In this document: positions 42,789 through 53,442 of the stretch, in pieces
Layout: each line of letters opens with the position of its first letter
Numbering within the stretch: position 1 is the first letter of the stretch
NCBI GenBank assembly: GCA_963762425.1
Contig: CAVXKY010000004.1
Coordinates: 186,001-250,000, forward strand
From: REEB95 sp963762425
GTDB lineage: Bacteria > Pseudomonadota > Alphaproteobacteria > ATCC43930 > CGMCC-115725
Length of the DNA: 64,000 nt
Reading direction: 5' to 3'
Program-made: the position numbers and the translations under genes
The notes under the pieces: generated by a model
What the model saw: only the letters and a program-made list of their open reading frames with translations
Told to the model about the DNA's origin: nothing
Databases searched by the model: none

Positions 42789-44357
42789 TTAGTTGGCCTG
42801 CCGGCGCAGAAAGGCCGGGATCTCCAGCAGGTCTTCTTCCTTGGCGCGGGCCGGACGTTCCGGCCGTGCCGCCGGCTGCGGCGCCGGCTGTGTCGCCGCC
42901 GGTTCCACTTGCGGTTCAGGTGCCCGGGCGGTTTGCGGCTCCGCCGGTCTCACATCGACGGCGGGGGCCTCGTCCTGCGGATGGATGAGACGGCCCGCAT
43001 TGGTCACCCGTTCGAACAGGCTCGGGCCCCGCGCCTTCGCCTTCGCCGTGGGTCTACCGCCATTCTCCATCGCCGCGTCGGCGAAGGGATTGGGCGCGAC
43101 CGCCGGCTTGGCCGAAACGGCCGGCCGGACCATCACCGGCTCGACCGCGCGCTTGGCCGCGAAACCGCCGCGGCCCAGCGCCTGGGCTTCGATGGTCTCG
43201 ATGCGCGGTGCCGCCGCCATCGCCGGGACCGGCGCCGGCGGCAAGGCCGGCTCGATCTCGGTTTCGGGCATCGCCGAAGCATGCATCGGCGCCGGTGCCA
43301 TGACCGGCCGGGAAGCGGCCGCGGGCCTGACCGCGATCGCCGGAACCGCCTTCTGCATCTGCTCGAGCGGCTTCGGATGCGCCATCGTTTCGATGTCGAT
43401 GCCGGTGGCGACAACCGAAATCCGCATCTTTCCGGCCAACTGCTCGTCGAAGGTCGAGCCGAAGATGATGTTGGCTTCGGGATCGACCTCCTCGCGGATG
43501 CGGTTGGCCGCTTCGTCGACCTCGTACAAGGTCATGTCGTTGCCGCCGGTGATGTTGATCAACACCCCGCGCGCGCCCTTGATCGCCACGTCTTCCAGCA
43601 ACGGATTGGAGATCGCCGCTTCCGCCGCGTCGATCGCGCGGCGTTCGCCTTCGGCCTCGCCCGTTCCCATCATCGCCTTGCCCATCTCGCTCATCACCGC
43701 GCGGATATCCGCGAAGTCGAGGTTGATGAGGCCGGGCATGACCATGAGATCGGTCACGCCGCGCACCCCGGCATGGAGCACGTCGTCGGCCATCTTGAAG
43801 GCGTCGGCGAAGGTCGTGCGCTCGTTCGCCACCCGGAACAGATTCTGGTTCGGGATGATGAGCAGCGTATCGACGTATTTCGACAGCTCCTCGATGCCCT
43901 TTTCCGCCGTCTTCATGCGGTGGGAGCCCTCGAAGTGGAAGGGCTTGGTGACGACACCCACCGTCAGGATGCCGGCTTCGCGAGCGGCCCGGGCGATGAC
44001 CGGCGCGGCGCCGGTGCCGGTGCCGCCGCCCATGCCGGCGGTGATGAACACCATGTTGGAGCCTTCGAGCGCCAGCATGATCTCGTCGAGCGCCTCTTCG
44101 GCGGCGATCTGCCCGACATCGGGCCGCGAACCGGCGCCGAGGCCCCGGGTCACGGTGATGCCGAGCTGGATCTTGCGTTCGACCTGCGTATGCTTCATCG
44201 CCTGCGCGTCGGTGTTGGCGACGACGAACTCGCAGCCGATCAGGTTGGAGCGGATCATGTTGCTGACGGCGTTGCCGCCGGCGCCGCCGACGCCGATGAC
44301 GGTAAGCCGGGGTTTCAATTCCAGCTCTTCGCTGGGTATTTTGAGATTGAGAGTCAT
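42789..44357 (-). CDS. ftsZ: Cell division protein FtsZ
   Basis: Tubulin-like GTPase forming the division ring. 522 residues: GTP-binding VIGVGGAGGNAVSNMI and tubulin signature FITAGMGGGTGTGAAPVIA, T7 loop region NLDFADIRAVMSEMGKAMMG, then a Pro/Ala-rich linker of about 175 residues and the C-terminal peptide EEDLLEIPAFLRRQAN that binds FtsA. The long linker is typical of alphaproteobacteria. GGAGGGAAAGC precedes the ATG, an unusually strong ribosome-binding site suited to high expression. Confidence 0.97.
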   Translation of the reverse strand: MTLNLKIPSEELELKPRLTVIGVGGAGGNAVSNMIRSNLIGCEFVVANTDAQAMKHTQVERKIQLGITVTRGLGAGSRPDVGQIAAEEALDEIMLALEGSNMVFITAGMGGGTGTGAAPVIARAAREAGILTVGVVTKPFHFEGSHRMKTAEKGIEELSKYVDTLLIIPNQNLFRVANERTTFADAFKMADDVLHAGVRGVTDLMVMPGLINLDFADIRAVMSEMGKAMMGTGEAEGERRAIDAAEAAISNPLLEDVAIKGARGVLINITGGNDMTLYEVDEAANRIREEVDPEANIIFGSTFDEQLAGKMRISVVATGIDIETMAHPKPLEQMQKAVPAIAVRPAAASRPVMAPAPMHASAMPETEIEPALPPAPVPAMAAAPRIETIEAQALGRGGFAAKRAVEPVMVRPAVSAKPAVAPNPFADAAMENGGRPTAKAKARGPSLFERVTNAGRLIHPQDEAPAVDVRPAEPQTARAPEPQVEPAATQPAPQPAARPERPARAKEEDLLEIPAFLRRQAN

Positions 44358-44467
44358 GCTTTCCCTCCTAGGAAAATCGCCGCTGAGATGTCAAACCGGC
44401 GTTGCCGCCGGCCTTGGAACCGCCGCTCCGCCTGGCGAAAGGCGGAAGGACGGGTATGCGTATGCGC

Positions 44468-45721
44468 TCAGATGTTTTCACGAACCCAACTCCCGATTCG
44501 GCCGAACAGGCCGCTAGGCTCTTCCGCGCGCGCGCGGCCCCGCTTGGCGGGCTCGGCGCGTTCGGCGAGAGCGAAATGGATCAATCCCGAGGTGGTGGCG
44601 AAGGCCGGTCCGCCGGCCGCCTCGGCCAGCCCTTCGACGCGCAACGGGCGGCCGATGCGAATCTGCTTGTCGAGCACGTGGCCGGCCAATTCGCGCGCGC
44701 CCGGCAGCTGGCAGGCGCCGCCGGTCAGCACCACGCGGCGTCCGGCCGTCTGCTCGAAGCCCGAGGCCGCGAGACGGTCGCGCACCAGCTCGAAGGTCTC
44801 CTCGATGCGCGGCGCGATGATCCCCACCAGAATCGATTTCGGCACGTGGTTGGCGTTGCCTTCGTCCTCCTCGCCCACCAGCGGCACGGTGATGGTCTCG
44901 CGCTCGTCGGCCGAGGACGGGATGGCGTTGCCGTAAAGCGCCTTCATGCGCTCGGCATGGGCGATCGGCGTCGACAAGCCCCGGGCGATGTCGTGGGTGA
45001 CGTGGCTGCCGCCCACCGGGATGCTGTCGGTGAAGACCAGATTGCCGTCGAGGAACACGGCGATGGTGGTGGTGCCGCCGCCCATGTCGATCACGGTCAC
45101 GCCCAGCTCGCTCTCGTCCTCGACCAGGCAGGCGAGGCCCGAGGCGTAGGGGCTCGCGACCAGCGCCGCGATCTCGAGCCGGCAGTGCCCGAGCGTGTTG
45201 GCGAGGTTCCTGACCGTGGCGGAATCGGCGGAAACCACGTGCATGGCGACCGCCAGCTTGTGGCCGTACATGCCGCGCGGGTCGCGGATCGGGCGGCTGC
45301 CGTCGATCGAGAATCCGGCCGGCACGGAATGGATCACCGTGCGCTCCGGCGGCTCCTTGACGCGGAAGCCCTGTTCGAGCACGCGGTGCATGTTGCGGTC
45401 GCTGATTTCGCGCCCGGTGAGGCCGATCTCGGCCCGGGTCATGCGCGAGGCGCCGAAGCCGCCCGACAAATTCACCACCACCTCGGAGAGCTGCTCGCCC
45501 GCCATCTGCTCGGCGGCGTGGACGGTGGTCAGGATCGCCTGGCTCGCCGCCTCGATGTCGGAGACGGTGCCGTGCTTGATGCCGCGCGAAACCTGGTGGC
45601 CGATGCCGATGACGCGGGGATTCTTGTCCTCGACGCGCGCGATCAGGCAGCACATCTTGGTCGAGCCGATGTCGAGCACGCCGATGACGCCGCCGCGGGC
45701 GCGGCTGGGGTGCTTTTTCAT
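44468..45721 (-). CDS. ftsA: Cell division protein FtsA
   Basis: Actin-like ATPase tethering FtsZ to the membrane. 417 residues with phosphate motif GVIGVLDIGSTKMCCLIARV, VTVIDMGGGTTTIAVFLDG and VVLTGGACQLPGARELAG, and an amphipathic C-terminal helix GLFGRIGSWVRENI for membrane attachment. The ATG overlaps the ftsQ stop (ATGA). Confidence 0.96.
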   Translation of the reverse strand: MKKHPSRARGGVIGVLDIGSTKMCCLIARVEDKNPRVIGIGHQVSRGIKHGTVSDIEAASQAILTTVHAAEQMAGEQLSEVVVNLSGGFGASRMTRAEIGLTGREISDRNMHRVLEQGFRVKEPPERTVIHSVPAGFSIDGSRPIRDPRGMYGHKLAVAMHVVSADSATVRNLANTLGHCRLEIAALVASPYASGLACLVEDESELGVTVIDMGGGTTTIAVFLDGNLVFTDSIPVGGSHVTHDIARGLSTPIAHAERMKALYGNAIPSSADERETITVPLVGEEDEGNANHVPKSILVGIIAPRIEETFELVRDRLAASGFEQTAGRRVVLTGGACQLPGARELAGHVLDKQIRIGRPLRVEGLAEAAGGPAFATTSGLIHFALAERAEPAKRGRARAEEPSGLFGRIGSWVRENI

Positions 45722-46552
45722 GACGTGCCCTTGTCCTTGGGCGCCGGCTTGGCGGCGGCGGCGGGCGCGGGCGCGGGCAAGGCCTTCAACACGACGCGGT
45801 CGGGCAGGCGCAGATCGATCAGGGATATGTTGCGTTCGAGCACGCGGCTCGAGGCTTCGAGCGCGGCCAGGCGGTGCCACGCCGCCTCGGCGCCGGTCTC
45901 GGGCAAGGCCGCCTCGACGCCGTTGTCGAAGCGCAGGGTCCAGCGCCGCTGCCCGAGGCGCACGCCGGCCCGCACCCGCGCCGCCAACGCCGGCTCGGTC
46001 TTGAGCAGGTCGAGGAGCGGCACGGCGTAACCGGGCGCGTCGTCGCCCACCAGCACGATCAGCGGGCCGTAGGGTTTGAGATCGCCGGCCGGGATCACCA
46101 TGCCGTCGCGGTCGATCAGCATCAGCGTGCCGTTCCTCTGCCAGAAGGCGAAGGGCTGGCGCTCCTCGATCTTGATGAAGAGCGTGTCGGGCATGCGCCG
46201 CTCGATCTCGGCCGAACGCACCCAGGTGAGATGTCTCGAGCCGCGCTTGCGCCGCCGCCAGATCGATATCCAGCACCGGCATGCCTTGCCGCACATCGAG
46301 CGCTTCCAGGATCGATTCCTTGCTCTGGCGGTCGCGGCCCTCGATCTCGACCTTGTCCAGCGCCAGCCCGTTCTCGGCGCCGATGACGTGCAGCCTCGTG
46401 TCAAGACGCGCCGAGAGCGGCGCGAGATCGCCCGCATGCCACAGCCAGAACACGGCGCCGCACAAGGCGCAGAACGCCAGCCCCGCCGCCGCCAGCAGCA
46501 TCCGGCGCAAGGCGGCGCGCCAATGGGTTTGCAGGCGATTCAGAAATCGCAT
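45718..46552 (-). CDS. ftsQ: Cell division protein FtsQ, one frameshift
   Basis: Bitopic division protein linking the ring to wall synthesis. One transmembrane span near the N-terminus (MLLAAAGLAFCALCGAVFWL), then a POTRA domain (VIGAENGLALDKVEIEGRDR, VLDIDLAAAQARLET) and the periplasmic beta domain (RRMPDTLFIKIEERQPFAFW). One extra A near 46232 (GAGACATCTC for GAGACTCTC) shifts the frame; repaired, it reads LETLTWVRSAEIERR and has 277 residues. It starts 13 bases inside the end of ddl. Confidence 0.9.
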
Positions 46553-47462
46553 GCGGCGTTCTCCACCATCCATTGCACCAGGGCCGGAAAGACCGATGCC
46601 GGCGTGGCGCGCGATGTCCGGCACCAGCGAGGTCGGGGTCATGCCCGGCTGGGTGTTCACTTCCAGCAGCACGATCCGTCCCGGCTCGCCCTTGGTGTCG
46701 TCGTAACGCAGATCGGAGCGGCTCACGCCGCGGCAGCCCAGCGCCTTGTGCGCGGCCAGCGCGATCGCCAGCGCCTGCGCGTAGGCCTTGGCGTGGATCG
46801 GCGCCGGCATCAGGTGATCGGAGCCGCCCGGCGCGTATTTGGCGTCGTAATCGTAGAAGCCCTTGGCCGGGCGGATTTCGAGCGCGCCCAGCGCGCGCTC
46901 GCCCATCACCGCCACGGTGATCTCGCGCCCCGGCACGTAAGCCTCGACCAGCGCGCGCTCGCCGAAGGACCAGCTCTTGGCCTCGTTCGCCCAGGAATTG
47001 TCCTCGGGCCGCACGATGCGCACGCCGACGCTCGAGCCTTCGTTGACCGGCTTCACCACATAGGGCCGCGCCATCACGTCGCCGGATGCGAGTTCGCTTG
47101 CCGACACCACCTTGCCCTCGGCCAGCGGCAGCCCGGCGGCGGCGAACACGCTGCGCGCCGTCGGCTTGTCCATGGCCACGGCCGAGGCCAGCACGCCCGA
47201 ATGGGTATAGGGCACGCGCAGGAATTCGAGCACGCCCTGCACCGTGCCGTCCTCGCCGCCGCGGCCGTGCAGCGCGTTGAACACCACCTCAGGGCGCGGG
47301 GTGAAGCGCCTTGACCAGCGCGCCCAGGTCGCGCGTCACGTCGATTTCGCGCACGTCATAGCCCAGCGCCGCGAGCGCCTTGGCGCATTCGCGCCCGCTC
47401 ACCAGCGAGACCTCGCGTTCGGCGGTCCAGCCGCCCATCAGCACGGCGACGCTGCGGCTCAT
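46540..47462 (-). CDS. ddl: D-alanine--D-alanine ligase, two frameshifts
   Basis: ATP-grasp enzyme joining two D-alanines for the wall precursor. N-terminus SVAVLMGGWTAEREVSLVSG; NALHGRGGEDGTVQGVLE; ATP-grasp core PYVVKPVNEGSSVGVRIV; metal site LLEVNTQPGMTPTSLVPD. Extra bases near 47292 (creating a false TGA) and 46587 break the frame; the repaired C-terminus is PALVQWMVENAACDF with a TGA at 46540-46542, 306 residues. Without repair the reading appears to fuse into ftsQ. The start overlaps the murB stop. Confidence 0.92.
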
Positions 47463-48412
47463 GGCGCTTCCTCCGGCGACGGGGGCAGGGCCACGCCGAT
47501 GCGCTTGATCTCCCATTCGAGCTCGATGCCGCTCTTCTCCTTGACGCGCCGGCGCACCTCCTCGCCCAGCGCCTCGATATCGGATGCCGTCGCCTCGCCG
47601 GTATTGATCAGGAAATTCGTGTGCTTGGCCGAAACCATCGCGCCGCCGTGCTTCAACCCGCGGCAGCCGGCCTGTTCGATCAGCTCCCAGGCCTTGCGTC
47701 CCGGCGGGTTGGCGAAGGTGGAGCCGCCGGTGCGGGCGCGGATCGGCTGGCTTTCTTCGCGCTGCGTCTGGATCATGGCCATGCGCGCGCCGATCGCCTT
47801 GGGCTCGTCGCGCTTCCCCTTGAAGCGGGCGGAGACGAACACCCAATCCCCGGCCACGCCGCAATGGCGATAGGACAGACCCATGTCGGCCGGGGTCATT
47901 TCGTGCAGCCGGCCCCTGGCGTCGAGGGCCTTGGCCGAAACCAGCACGTCCTTGAACTCGCTTCCATAAGCGCCGGCGTTCATGCGCAAGCCTCCGCCGA
48001 TGGTGCCGGGAATGCCGGAGAGGAATTCGAGCCCCGCGATTCCGGCGGCGCAGGCCGACAGCGCGACGTTCAGATCGAGCGCGCCCGCCCCGGCGGAAAT
48101 CTCCTCGCCCTCCGCCTTGATCTCGACGAAGCCGCGCCCGAGCCGCACCACCACGCCCTTCACGCCGCCGTCGCGGATCAAAAGGTTCGACGCGACGCCG
48201 ATCACCGTCACCTTCGCGTCCTTGGGCTTGTGCGCCAGGAACTGCGCCAGATCCTCGACGTCGGCGGGCCGGAACATCACCTCGGCCGGGCCGCCGACGC
48301 GGAACCAGGTCAGCTGCGCCAAGGGCGCGTTCTCGGTCAGCCTGCCGCGCACCGGCGGCAGGCGCTCGATCAGGCGTTGGGGGGCGGCTTGGGGGCGCTT
48401 GGCCGGCATCAT
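47459..48412 (-). CDS. murB: UDP-N-acetylenolpyruvoylglucosamine reductase
   Basis: FAD enzyme reducing the enolpyruvyl group to form UDP-MurNAc. About 317 residues: FAD-binding WFRVGGPAEVMFRPADVEDL, SNLLIRDGGVKGVVVRLG, GIPGTIGGGLRMNAGAYGSE, and active-site SGGSTF-like RTGGSTFANPPGRKAWELIE. The ATG at 48412 overlaps the murC stop; a second ATG directly follows and could be used. Confidence 0.96.
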   Translation of the reverse strand: MMPAKRPQAAPQRLIERLPPVRGRLTENAPLAQLTWFRVGGPAEVMFRPADVEDLAQFLAHKPKDAKVTVIGVASNLLIRDGGVKGVVVRLGRGFVEIKAEGEEISAGAGALDLNVALSACAAGIAGLEFLSGIPGTIGGGLRMNAGAYGSEFKDVLVSAKALDARGRLHEMTPADMGLSYRHCGVAGDWVFVSARFKGKRDEPKAIGARMAMIQTQREESQPIRARTGGSTFANPPGRKAWELIEQAGCRGLKHGGAMVSAKHTNFLINTGEATASDIEALGEEVRRRVKEKSGIELEWEIKRIGVALPPSPEEAP

Positions 48413-49834
48413 TTGCGCTTCCTCTGCGGCGAAAGAGCGGCGAGCTCTGCCGGCAGCGCGTTGGCCCAGTTGGTGATCGATCCCGCGCCCAGGCACACCA
48501 CCAGATCGCCCGGCTTGGCCAGACTCTGGATCGCGCCGGCGAGCGCGGCGGGAGATTCAAGCGGCAGCACGTTGCGATGCCCGCGCGCCCGCATGCCCTC
48601 GACCAACGCGTCGCGGCTGACGCCTTCGATCGGCGTCTCGCCGGCGGCATAGATGTCGGCCACCAGCACGGTGTCGGCGTCGTTGAAGCAGGTGCAGAAT
48701 TCCTCGAACAAATGCTTGACGCGGCTGTAACGGTGCGGCTGCACCACGGCGATGACGCTGCCCGAAGTGGCGCCCCGCGCCGCCTTCAAGACCGCGGCGA
48801 TTTCGACCGGATGGTGGGCGTAATCGTCGATCACGGTGACGCCGTTGGTTTCGCCGGTCTTGGTGAAGCGGCGCTTCACGCCCTTGAAATCGCCCAGCGC
48901 CGCGCGCACCACCTCGTCGCCGAGGCCCATCTCCTTCGCCACCGCCACCACGGCCAGCGAGTTCTGCACGTTGTGGGCTCCGAACATCGGCAGGCTCATT
49001 CCCTTGATGGTGCGCGCGGTGTTCTTCTGCCGGTCGGCGATCACCACGTCGTAGCGCGCGCCTTGCGGCCCCAATTCGATCTCGACCGCGCGGATATCGG
49101 CCTGGGGCGACATGCCGTAGGTCACGACGCGCTTCTCGCCGAGTTTCGAGATCATGCCCTGCACCACCGGATGGTCGATGCACAGCACGGCCAGGCCGTA
49201 GAACGGGATGTTGGCGACGAAGCTCTCGAAGCCCTGATGCAGCGCCTCGACCGTGCCGTAATGGTCGAGATGCTCGGGATCGATGTTGGTCACGACCGCG
49301 ATGGTGGACGGGCAGCTTGACGAAGGTCCCGTCGCTCTCGTCGGCCTCGACCACCATCCAGTCGCCTGCGCCCAGCCGCGCATTGGTGCCGTAGGCGTTG
49401 ATGATGCCGCCGTTGATGACGGTGGGATCGAGCCCGGCGGTTTCCAACAGCGCGCCGATCATCGAGGTGGTGGTGGTCTTGCCGTGGGTGCCGGCGACCG
49501 CGATCGCCCATTTGAGGCGCATCAGCTCGCCCAGCATCTCGGCCCGGCGCACCACGGGGATGAGCCGCGCCCGCGCCTCGACCACTTCGGGGTTGTCTTG
49601 CTTCACCGCCGAGGACACCACCACCACCTTGGCCTTGCCCAGGTTTTCGGCGCGGTGGCCGATCTCGACCTGTATGCCGATGGCGCGCAGCCGGCGCACA
49701 TTGGCGTTGTCGGCGAGGTCGCTGCCCTGCACCTCGTAGCCGAGATTCTTCAGGATCTCGGCGATGCCGCTCATGCCGATGCCGCCGATGCCGGTGAAAT
49801 GGATGATGCCGATGTCGCGGGGCAGCGCCCTCAT
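48409..49834 (-). CDS. murC: UDP-N-acetylmuramate--L-alanine ligase, one frameshift
   Basis: First Mur ligase, adding L-Ala to UDP-MurNAc. HFTGIGGIGMSGIAEIL at the N-terminus, ATP site AVAGTHGKTTTTSMIGALLE, EADESDGTFVKL, TNIDPEHLDHYG and DDYAHHPVEIAAVL. One extra C near 49309 shifts the frame; repaired it reads KLPSTIAVVTNID and has 474 residues. Both ends overlap their neighbours by four bases. Confidence 0.94.
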
Positions 49835-50941
49835 GGCCCGCCTCCATGAGAAACCGTGGCCGCGGTTTCCAGCACCAGATCGGCCAGGCGCCGCGCCGCG
49901 TCGGGCCGGCCGTGGCGATAGGCCGAGGAAGCGGCCGCTTCGAGCAAGGCGGGCTGGGTGAAAAGCTTCTCCAGAAGCTGCGCCAGCGCCGAAGGGGTGA
50001 AATCATGCTCGGACAGAATCCAGGCGGCGCCCGCCTGCTTGAGCGATTCGGCGTTCGCGGTCTGGTGGTCGTCGGCCGCCAGGCGGAAAGGCACCAGGAT
50101 CGAAGGCCGTCCGACCGCGCAGAACTCGGCGACCGAGGAAGCGCCGGCGCGCGAGATCACCAGATGCGCGCGCGCGAGCCGCGCCGGAACGTCGGCAAAG
50201 AAGGCCGCTGTCTCGGCCTTGATGCCGTTGGCGGCGTGGGAAGCGCGGACCGATTCCAAATCCTCGGGCCGCGCCTGTTGCGCCAGCTTGATCCGGGCGC
50301 GCAGCGGGGCCGGGAGCAACGCCAGCGCCGCCGGCACCACCGCGCTCAGGATATGCGCGCCCTGGCTGCCGCCGATCACCAGCAGCTCGATCGTCCCGGC
50401 GTTTGGCGCGGCATAGGGCGTGGACCGGGCGGCGCGATATCGCTGCCCGCACCGGGTTGCCGGTCTCGACCGCGCGCATGCGTTCGGCCGCGTCGAGCCC
50501 GTCGACGGCGGCGAAGGAGGTGGCGATGCGCTTGACGCGCGGCGCCAGCCAGCGATTGGCGCGGCCGAGCCGCGCGTTCTGTTCGTGAATGAGGGTGGGG
50601 AATCCGATGCGCGACGCCGCCAGCATGGTCGGCACCGAGGGATATCCCCCGAACCCCACCGCGGCGTCCGGCGCCAGTGCGCGCAACAGCTTGCGCGCGG
50701 CGATGAATCCCAGCGCGATCTCGGCCGCGGCCAAAATCTTGCTCAACAGCGAGGCGCCCGGCCGCCCGGCGCGGATGCGGTGCAGATCGACGCCCGGCAA
50801 ACGTCCGCCGAAGGCCTGACCGCGCTTATCCGTCACCAGCGCCACTTTCAGGCCTCGGCCCAGCAATTCGCCCGCCAGCGCCTCGGCCGGGAAGATGTGG
50901 CCGCCGGTGCCGCCGGCGGCGAGCACGATCAGGCCGCTCAT
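49831..50941 (-). CDS. murG: Lipid II synthase MurG, one frameshift
   Basis: GT28 enzyme adding GlcNAc to lipid I at the inner membrane. The glycine-rich loop LAAGGTGGHIFPAEALA, AVGFGGYPSVPTMLAA, LIHEQNARLGRANRWLA, VIGGSQGAHI and the donor site HLVISRAGASSVAEFCAVGR are all present. One extra base between about 50420 and 50450 divides the reading; the repaired length is 369 residues. Start overlaps the ftsW stop. Confidence 0.94.
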
Positions 50942-52056
50942 AGGTCTTCTCCGCCGAAACGCCGCCGCGTCAAGGCCAGCGCCATGCCCATGCCGAGGCC
51001 CAAGGCCAAAAGCGACGAGCCGCCATAGGAAATGAAGGGCAGCGTCATGCCCTTGGTCGGCATCAGGTGGAGCGCCGACGCCATGTTGATGACCGCCTGC
51101 AATCCGAACTGCACGAACAGGCCGGTGGCGGCGATGACGATGAACAGGTTGTTTTCCTGCAACAGCCGCGAGAATCCCCGCAGCACGATGAAGGCGAACA
51201 ACGCGACGATGACCAGGCAGACGATCAGCCCCAGCTCCTCGCCCGCCACGGCGAAGACGAAATCGGCGTGCGCGTCGGGCAGCGTGTCCTTGATCGTGCC
51301 TTCGCCGGGACCGCGGCCCCACAACCCGCCGTTCATGAACGCGTCCATCGAGCGGTCGATCTGGTAGCTGTCGCCGCTGGCCGGATCGAGGAAGCGGTCG
51401 ATGCGGCTTTGCACATGCGGCAGGGTGAAATAGGCCGCGACCAGGCCCAGTCCGCCGGTGCCCAGGCACGCCGCCGCCCAGGCCAGCCGCAGCCCCGCCA
51501 GGAAGAACTGGGTGAACCACACCGCCGAGACGACGAAGGCCATGCCGAAATCGGGCTGGCGGATGAGCAGGAACAGCACCAGCAGGAAGAGTCCGACGGC
51601 GATGGGCTGGCCCGGGAAGGCGGGCGTCTCGCGCGACTTGGCGAACAGCCAGGCCGAGAATACGGCGAAGCACGGCTTGACGAATTCCGAGGGCTGGAGC
51701 GAGAACCACGGCAGCTCGATCCAGCGCCGCGCGCCCTTGATCTCGACGCCGATGAACATGGTCGCGATCATCAGCGCCACCGCGACCGCGAAACCGGCGA
51801 TGGCGATGCGGCGCACGCTGCGCGGCGTCTGCAGCGAGACCGCGAACATCACCGCCAGCGCCGCCGGCAGCACGGCGAAATAGCGCTTCACGAAATGCAG
51901 GTGATCGACGCCGATGCGCTCGGCGACCGAGGGGCTGGCCGCCATCACCAGCAGCGAGCCGAATCCCACCAGCGCCGCCAGGGCCAGCAGCGTCCAACGG
52001 TCCACCGACCACCACCATTGCGCCACCGCGCGTTTATCGGTGCGGGCGAAATTCAC
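50938..52056 (-). CDS. ftsW: Peptidoglycan glycosyltransferase FtsW
   Basis: SEDS-family septal wall polymerase, partner of FtsI. 372 residues and about ten membrane spans; the catalytic region includes IKGARRWIELPWFSLQPSEF, then LIRQPDFGMAF and MPTKGMTLPFISYGGSSLLA. GTG start overlaps the murD stop (GTGA). Confidence 0.95.
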   Translation of the reverse strand: MNFARTDKRAVAQWWWSVDRWTLLALAALVGFGSLLVMAASPSVAERIGVDHLHFVKRYFAVLPAALAVMFAVSLQTPRSVRRIAIAGFAVAVALMIATMFIGVEIKGARRWIELPWFSLQPSEFVKPCFAVFSAWLFAKSRETPAFPGQPIAVGLFLLVLFLLIRQPDFGMAFVVSAVWFTQFFLAGLRLAWAAACLGTGGLGLVAAYFTLPHVQSRIDRFLDPASGDSYQIDRSMDAFMNGGLWGRGPGEGTIKDTLPDAHADFVFAVAGEELGLIVCLVIVALFAFIVLRGFSRLLQENNLFIVIAATGLFVQFGLQAVINMASALHLMPTKGMTLPFISYGGSSLLALGLGMGMALALTRRRFGGEDL

Positions 52057-53438
52057 GCGCGCCTCCCGGGCAGTTTCGCCACCAAGGCGCGGAAGCGCTC
52101 GCCGCGCTCCTCGAAATCCTTGAACTGGTCGAACGAGGCGCAGGCGGGCGACAGCAGAACCACCGCGCCCTGCTTGCCGTCCGCAAGCGCCGCTTGGCGG
52201 GCATCGGCGACCGCCCGGTCGAGCGTGCTGGAAATCTCGTAAGCCACGCGGCGATCCAGGGTCTTGGCGAAAGCCGGGGCGGCTTCGCCGATGAGAAAGG
52301 CCTTGCGGATGCGCGGGAAAAGCGGCGCCAAGCCGGCGATGCCGTCCTCTTTCGGCTGCCCGCCGGCGATCCAATAGATGTCGGCGTAACAGGCGAGCGC
52401 CTTTTCCGCCGCGTCGGCGTTGGTCGCCTTGCTGTCGTTGACGTAACGCACGCCATCGATCTCGGCGATCAGTTCCTGGCGGTGCGCCAGGCCGGGGAAG
52501 CTCTTGATGCCGGCTATCGCGGATGCGGCGTCGAGACCGAGGGCGCGGGCGGCGGCATATCCGGCCGCCGCGTTCTGGCCGTTATGCCGTCCGGGCAGAT
52601 GCGGCGTGACGGCGAGGTCGAGCACCGGCGTTGCCTTGCCGTCGAGATCGTCGATCAGCTTGCCGCCGAGGACATAGACGCCGCCCGGGGCCGATGCCTC
52701 GGCCGAGATCGGCACCGTCTTCTGCCGTCCGGCGGATTTGAGCGCGGCGAAGATGCCGCGGCAGATCTCGTCGTCGACGCCGATGATCGCGCTGTGCCCG
52801 GAGGTCTGGTTGCGGAAGACGCGCTTCTTGGCCTCGACATAGCCCGCCATGCCGCCGTGGCGGCCGAGATGGTCGGGCGTGACGTTCAACAGCACCGCCA
52901 CGTCGAGCGCCAGGCTGCTGGTGAGTTCGAGCTGATAGGAACTCAGCTCCAGCACGTAAATCCCGTTCTGCCCGAGCGCCTCGAGCAGCAGCGCGGGGAA
53001 GCCCAGATTGCCGCCCACCGCGACATTCCGTCCGGCCTGTTTGAGGATGTGGGCGATCAGCGCGGTGGTGGTCGATTTGCCGTTGGTGCCGGTGATGCCG
53101 GCGAAGCGCGCTTCCTTGCAGGCGAGCGCCAGCAGCTCGATGTCGCCGATGATCGGTAATCCCGCCCGGCGCGCCAGATCGGCGACCGGGTGAGGCTTCG
53201 GGAAGGTGTGCGGAATGCCGGGCGACAACACCAGCGCCTTGGCGTCCTTAAGGCCGTGCTGCAAAAGATCGGTCAAGGCCAGCCCGGAATTTTCCGCGGC
53301 TTGGCGCTTGTCCGCCGCGTCGTCCCAGGCCAGCACGCGCGCGCCGCCCAGCTTCAGCGCCTGGGCCGCCGCCAAGCCCGAGCGCGCCAGCCCCAGCACG
53401 GCCACGGTCTGATTGCGGAAATTGGTCACCGGGATCAT
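52053..53438 (-). CDS. murD: UDP-N-acetylmuramoylalanine--D-glutamate ligase
   Basis: Second Mur ligase. 461 residues: VAVLGLARSGLAAAQALKLG, ATP loop AGITGTNGKSTTTALIAHIL, ELSSYQLELTSSL, LNVTPDHLGRHGG, PGLAHRQELIAEIDGVRYVN DSKATN and C-terminal VLLSPACASFDQFKDFEERG. Intact frame; four bases separate it from mraY. Confidence 0.96.
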   Translation of the reverse strand: MIPVTNFRNQTVAVLGLARSGLAAAQALKLGGARVLAWDDAADKRQAAENSGLALTDLLQHGLKDAKALVLSPGIPHTFPKPHPVADLARRAGLPIIGDIELLALACKEARFAGITGTNGKSTTTALIAHILKQAGRNVAVGGNLGFPALLLEALGQNGIYVLELSSYQLELTSSLALDVAVLLNVTPDHLGRHGGMAGYVEAKKRVFRNQTSGHSAIIGVDDEICRGIFAALKSAGRQKTVPISAEASAPGGVYVLGGKLIDDLDGKATPVLDLAVTPHLPGRHNGQNAAAGYAAARALGLDAASAIAGIKSFPGLAHRQELIAEIDGVRYVNDSKATNADAAEKALACYADIYWIAGGQPKEDGIAGLAPLFPRIRKAFLIGEAAPAFAKTLDRRVAYEISSTLDRAVADARQAALADGKQGAVVLLSPACASFDQFKDFEERGERFRALVAKLPGRRA

Positions 53439-53442
53439 CGCC

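Noticed and set aside
44468..47287. A single 939-codon frame reading as a Ddl-FtsQ-FtsA fusion
   Set aside because: It arises because +1 indels in ddl and ftsQ happen to bring frames together. The natural ddl and ftsQ stops, and the standard ATGA junctions, are visible in the proper frames.
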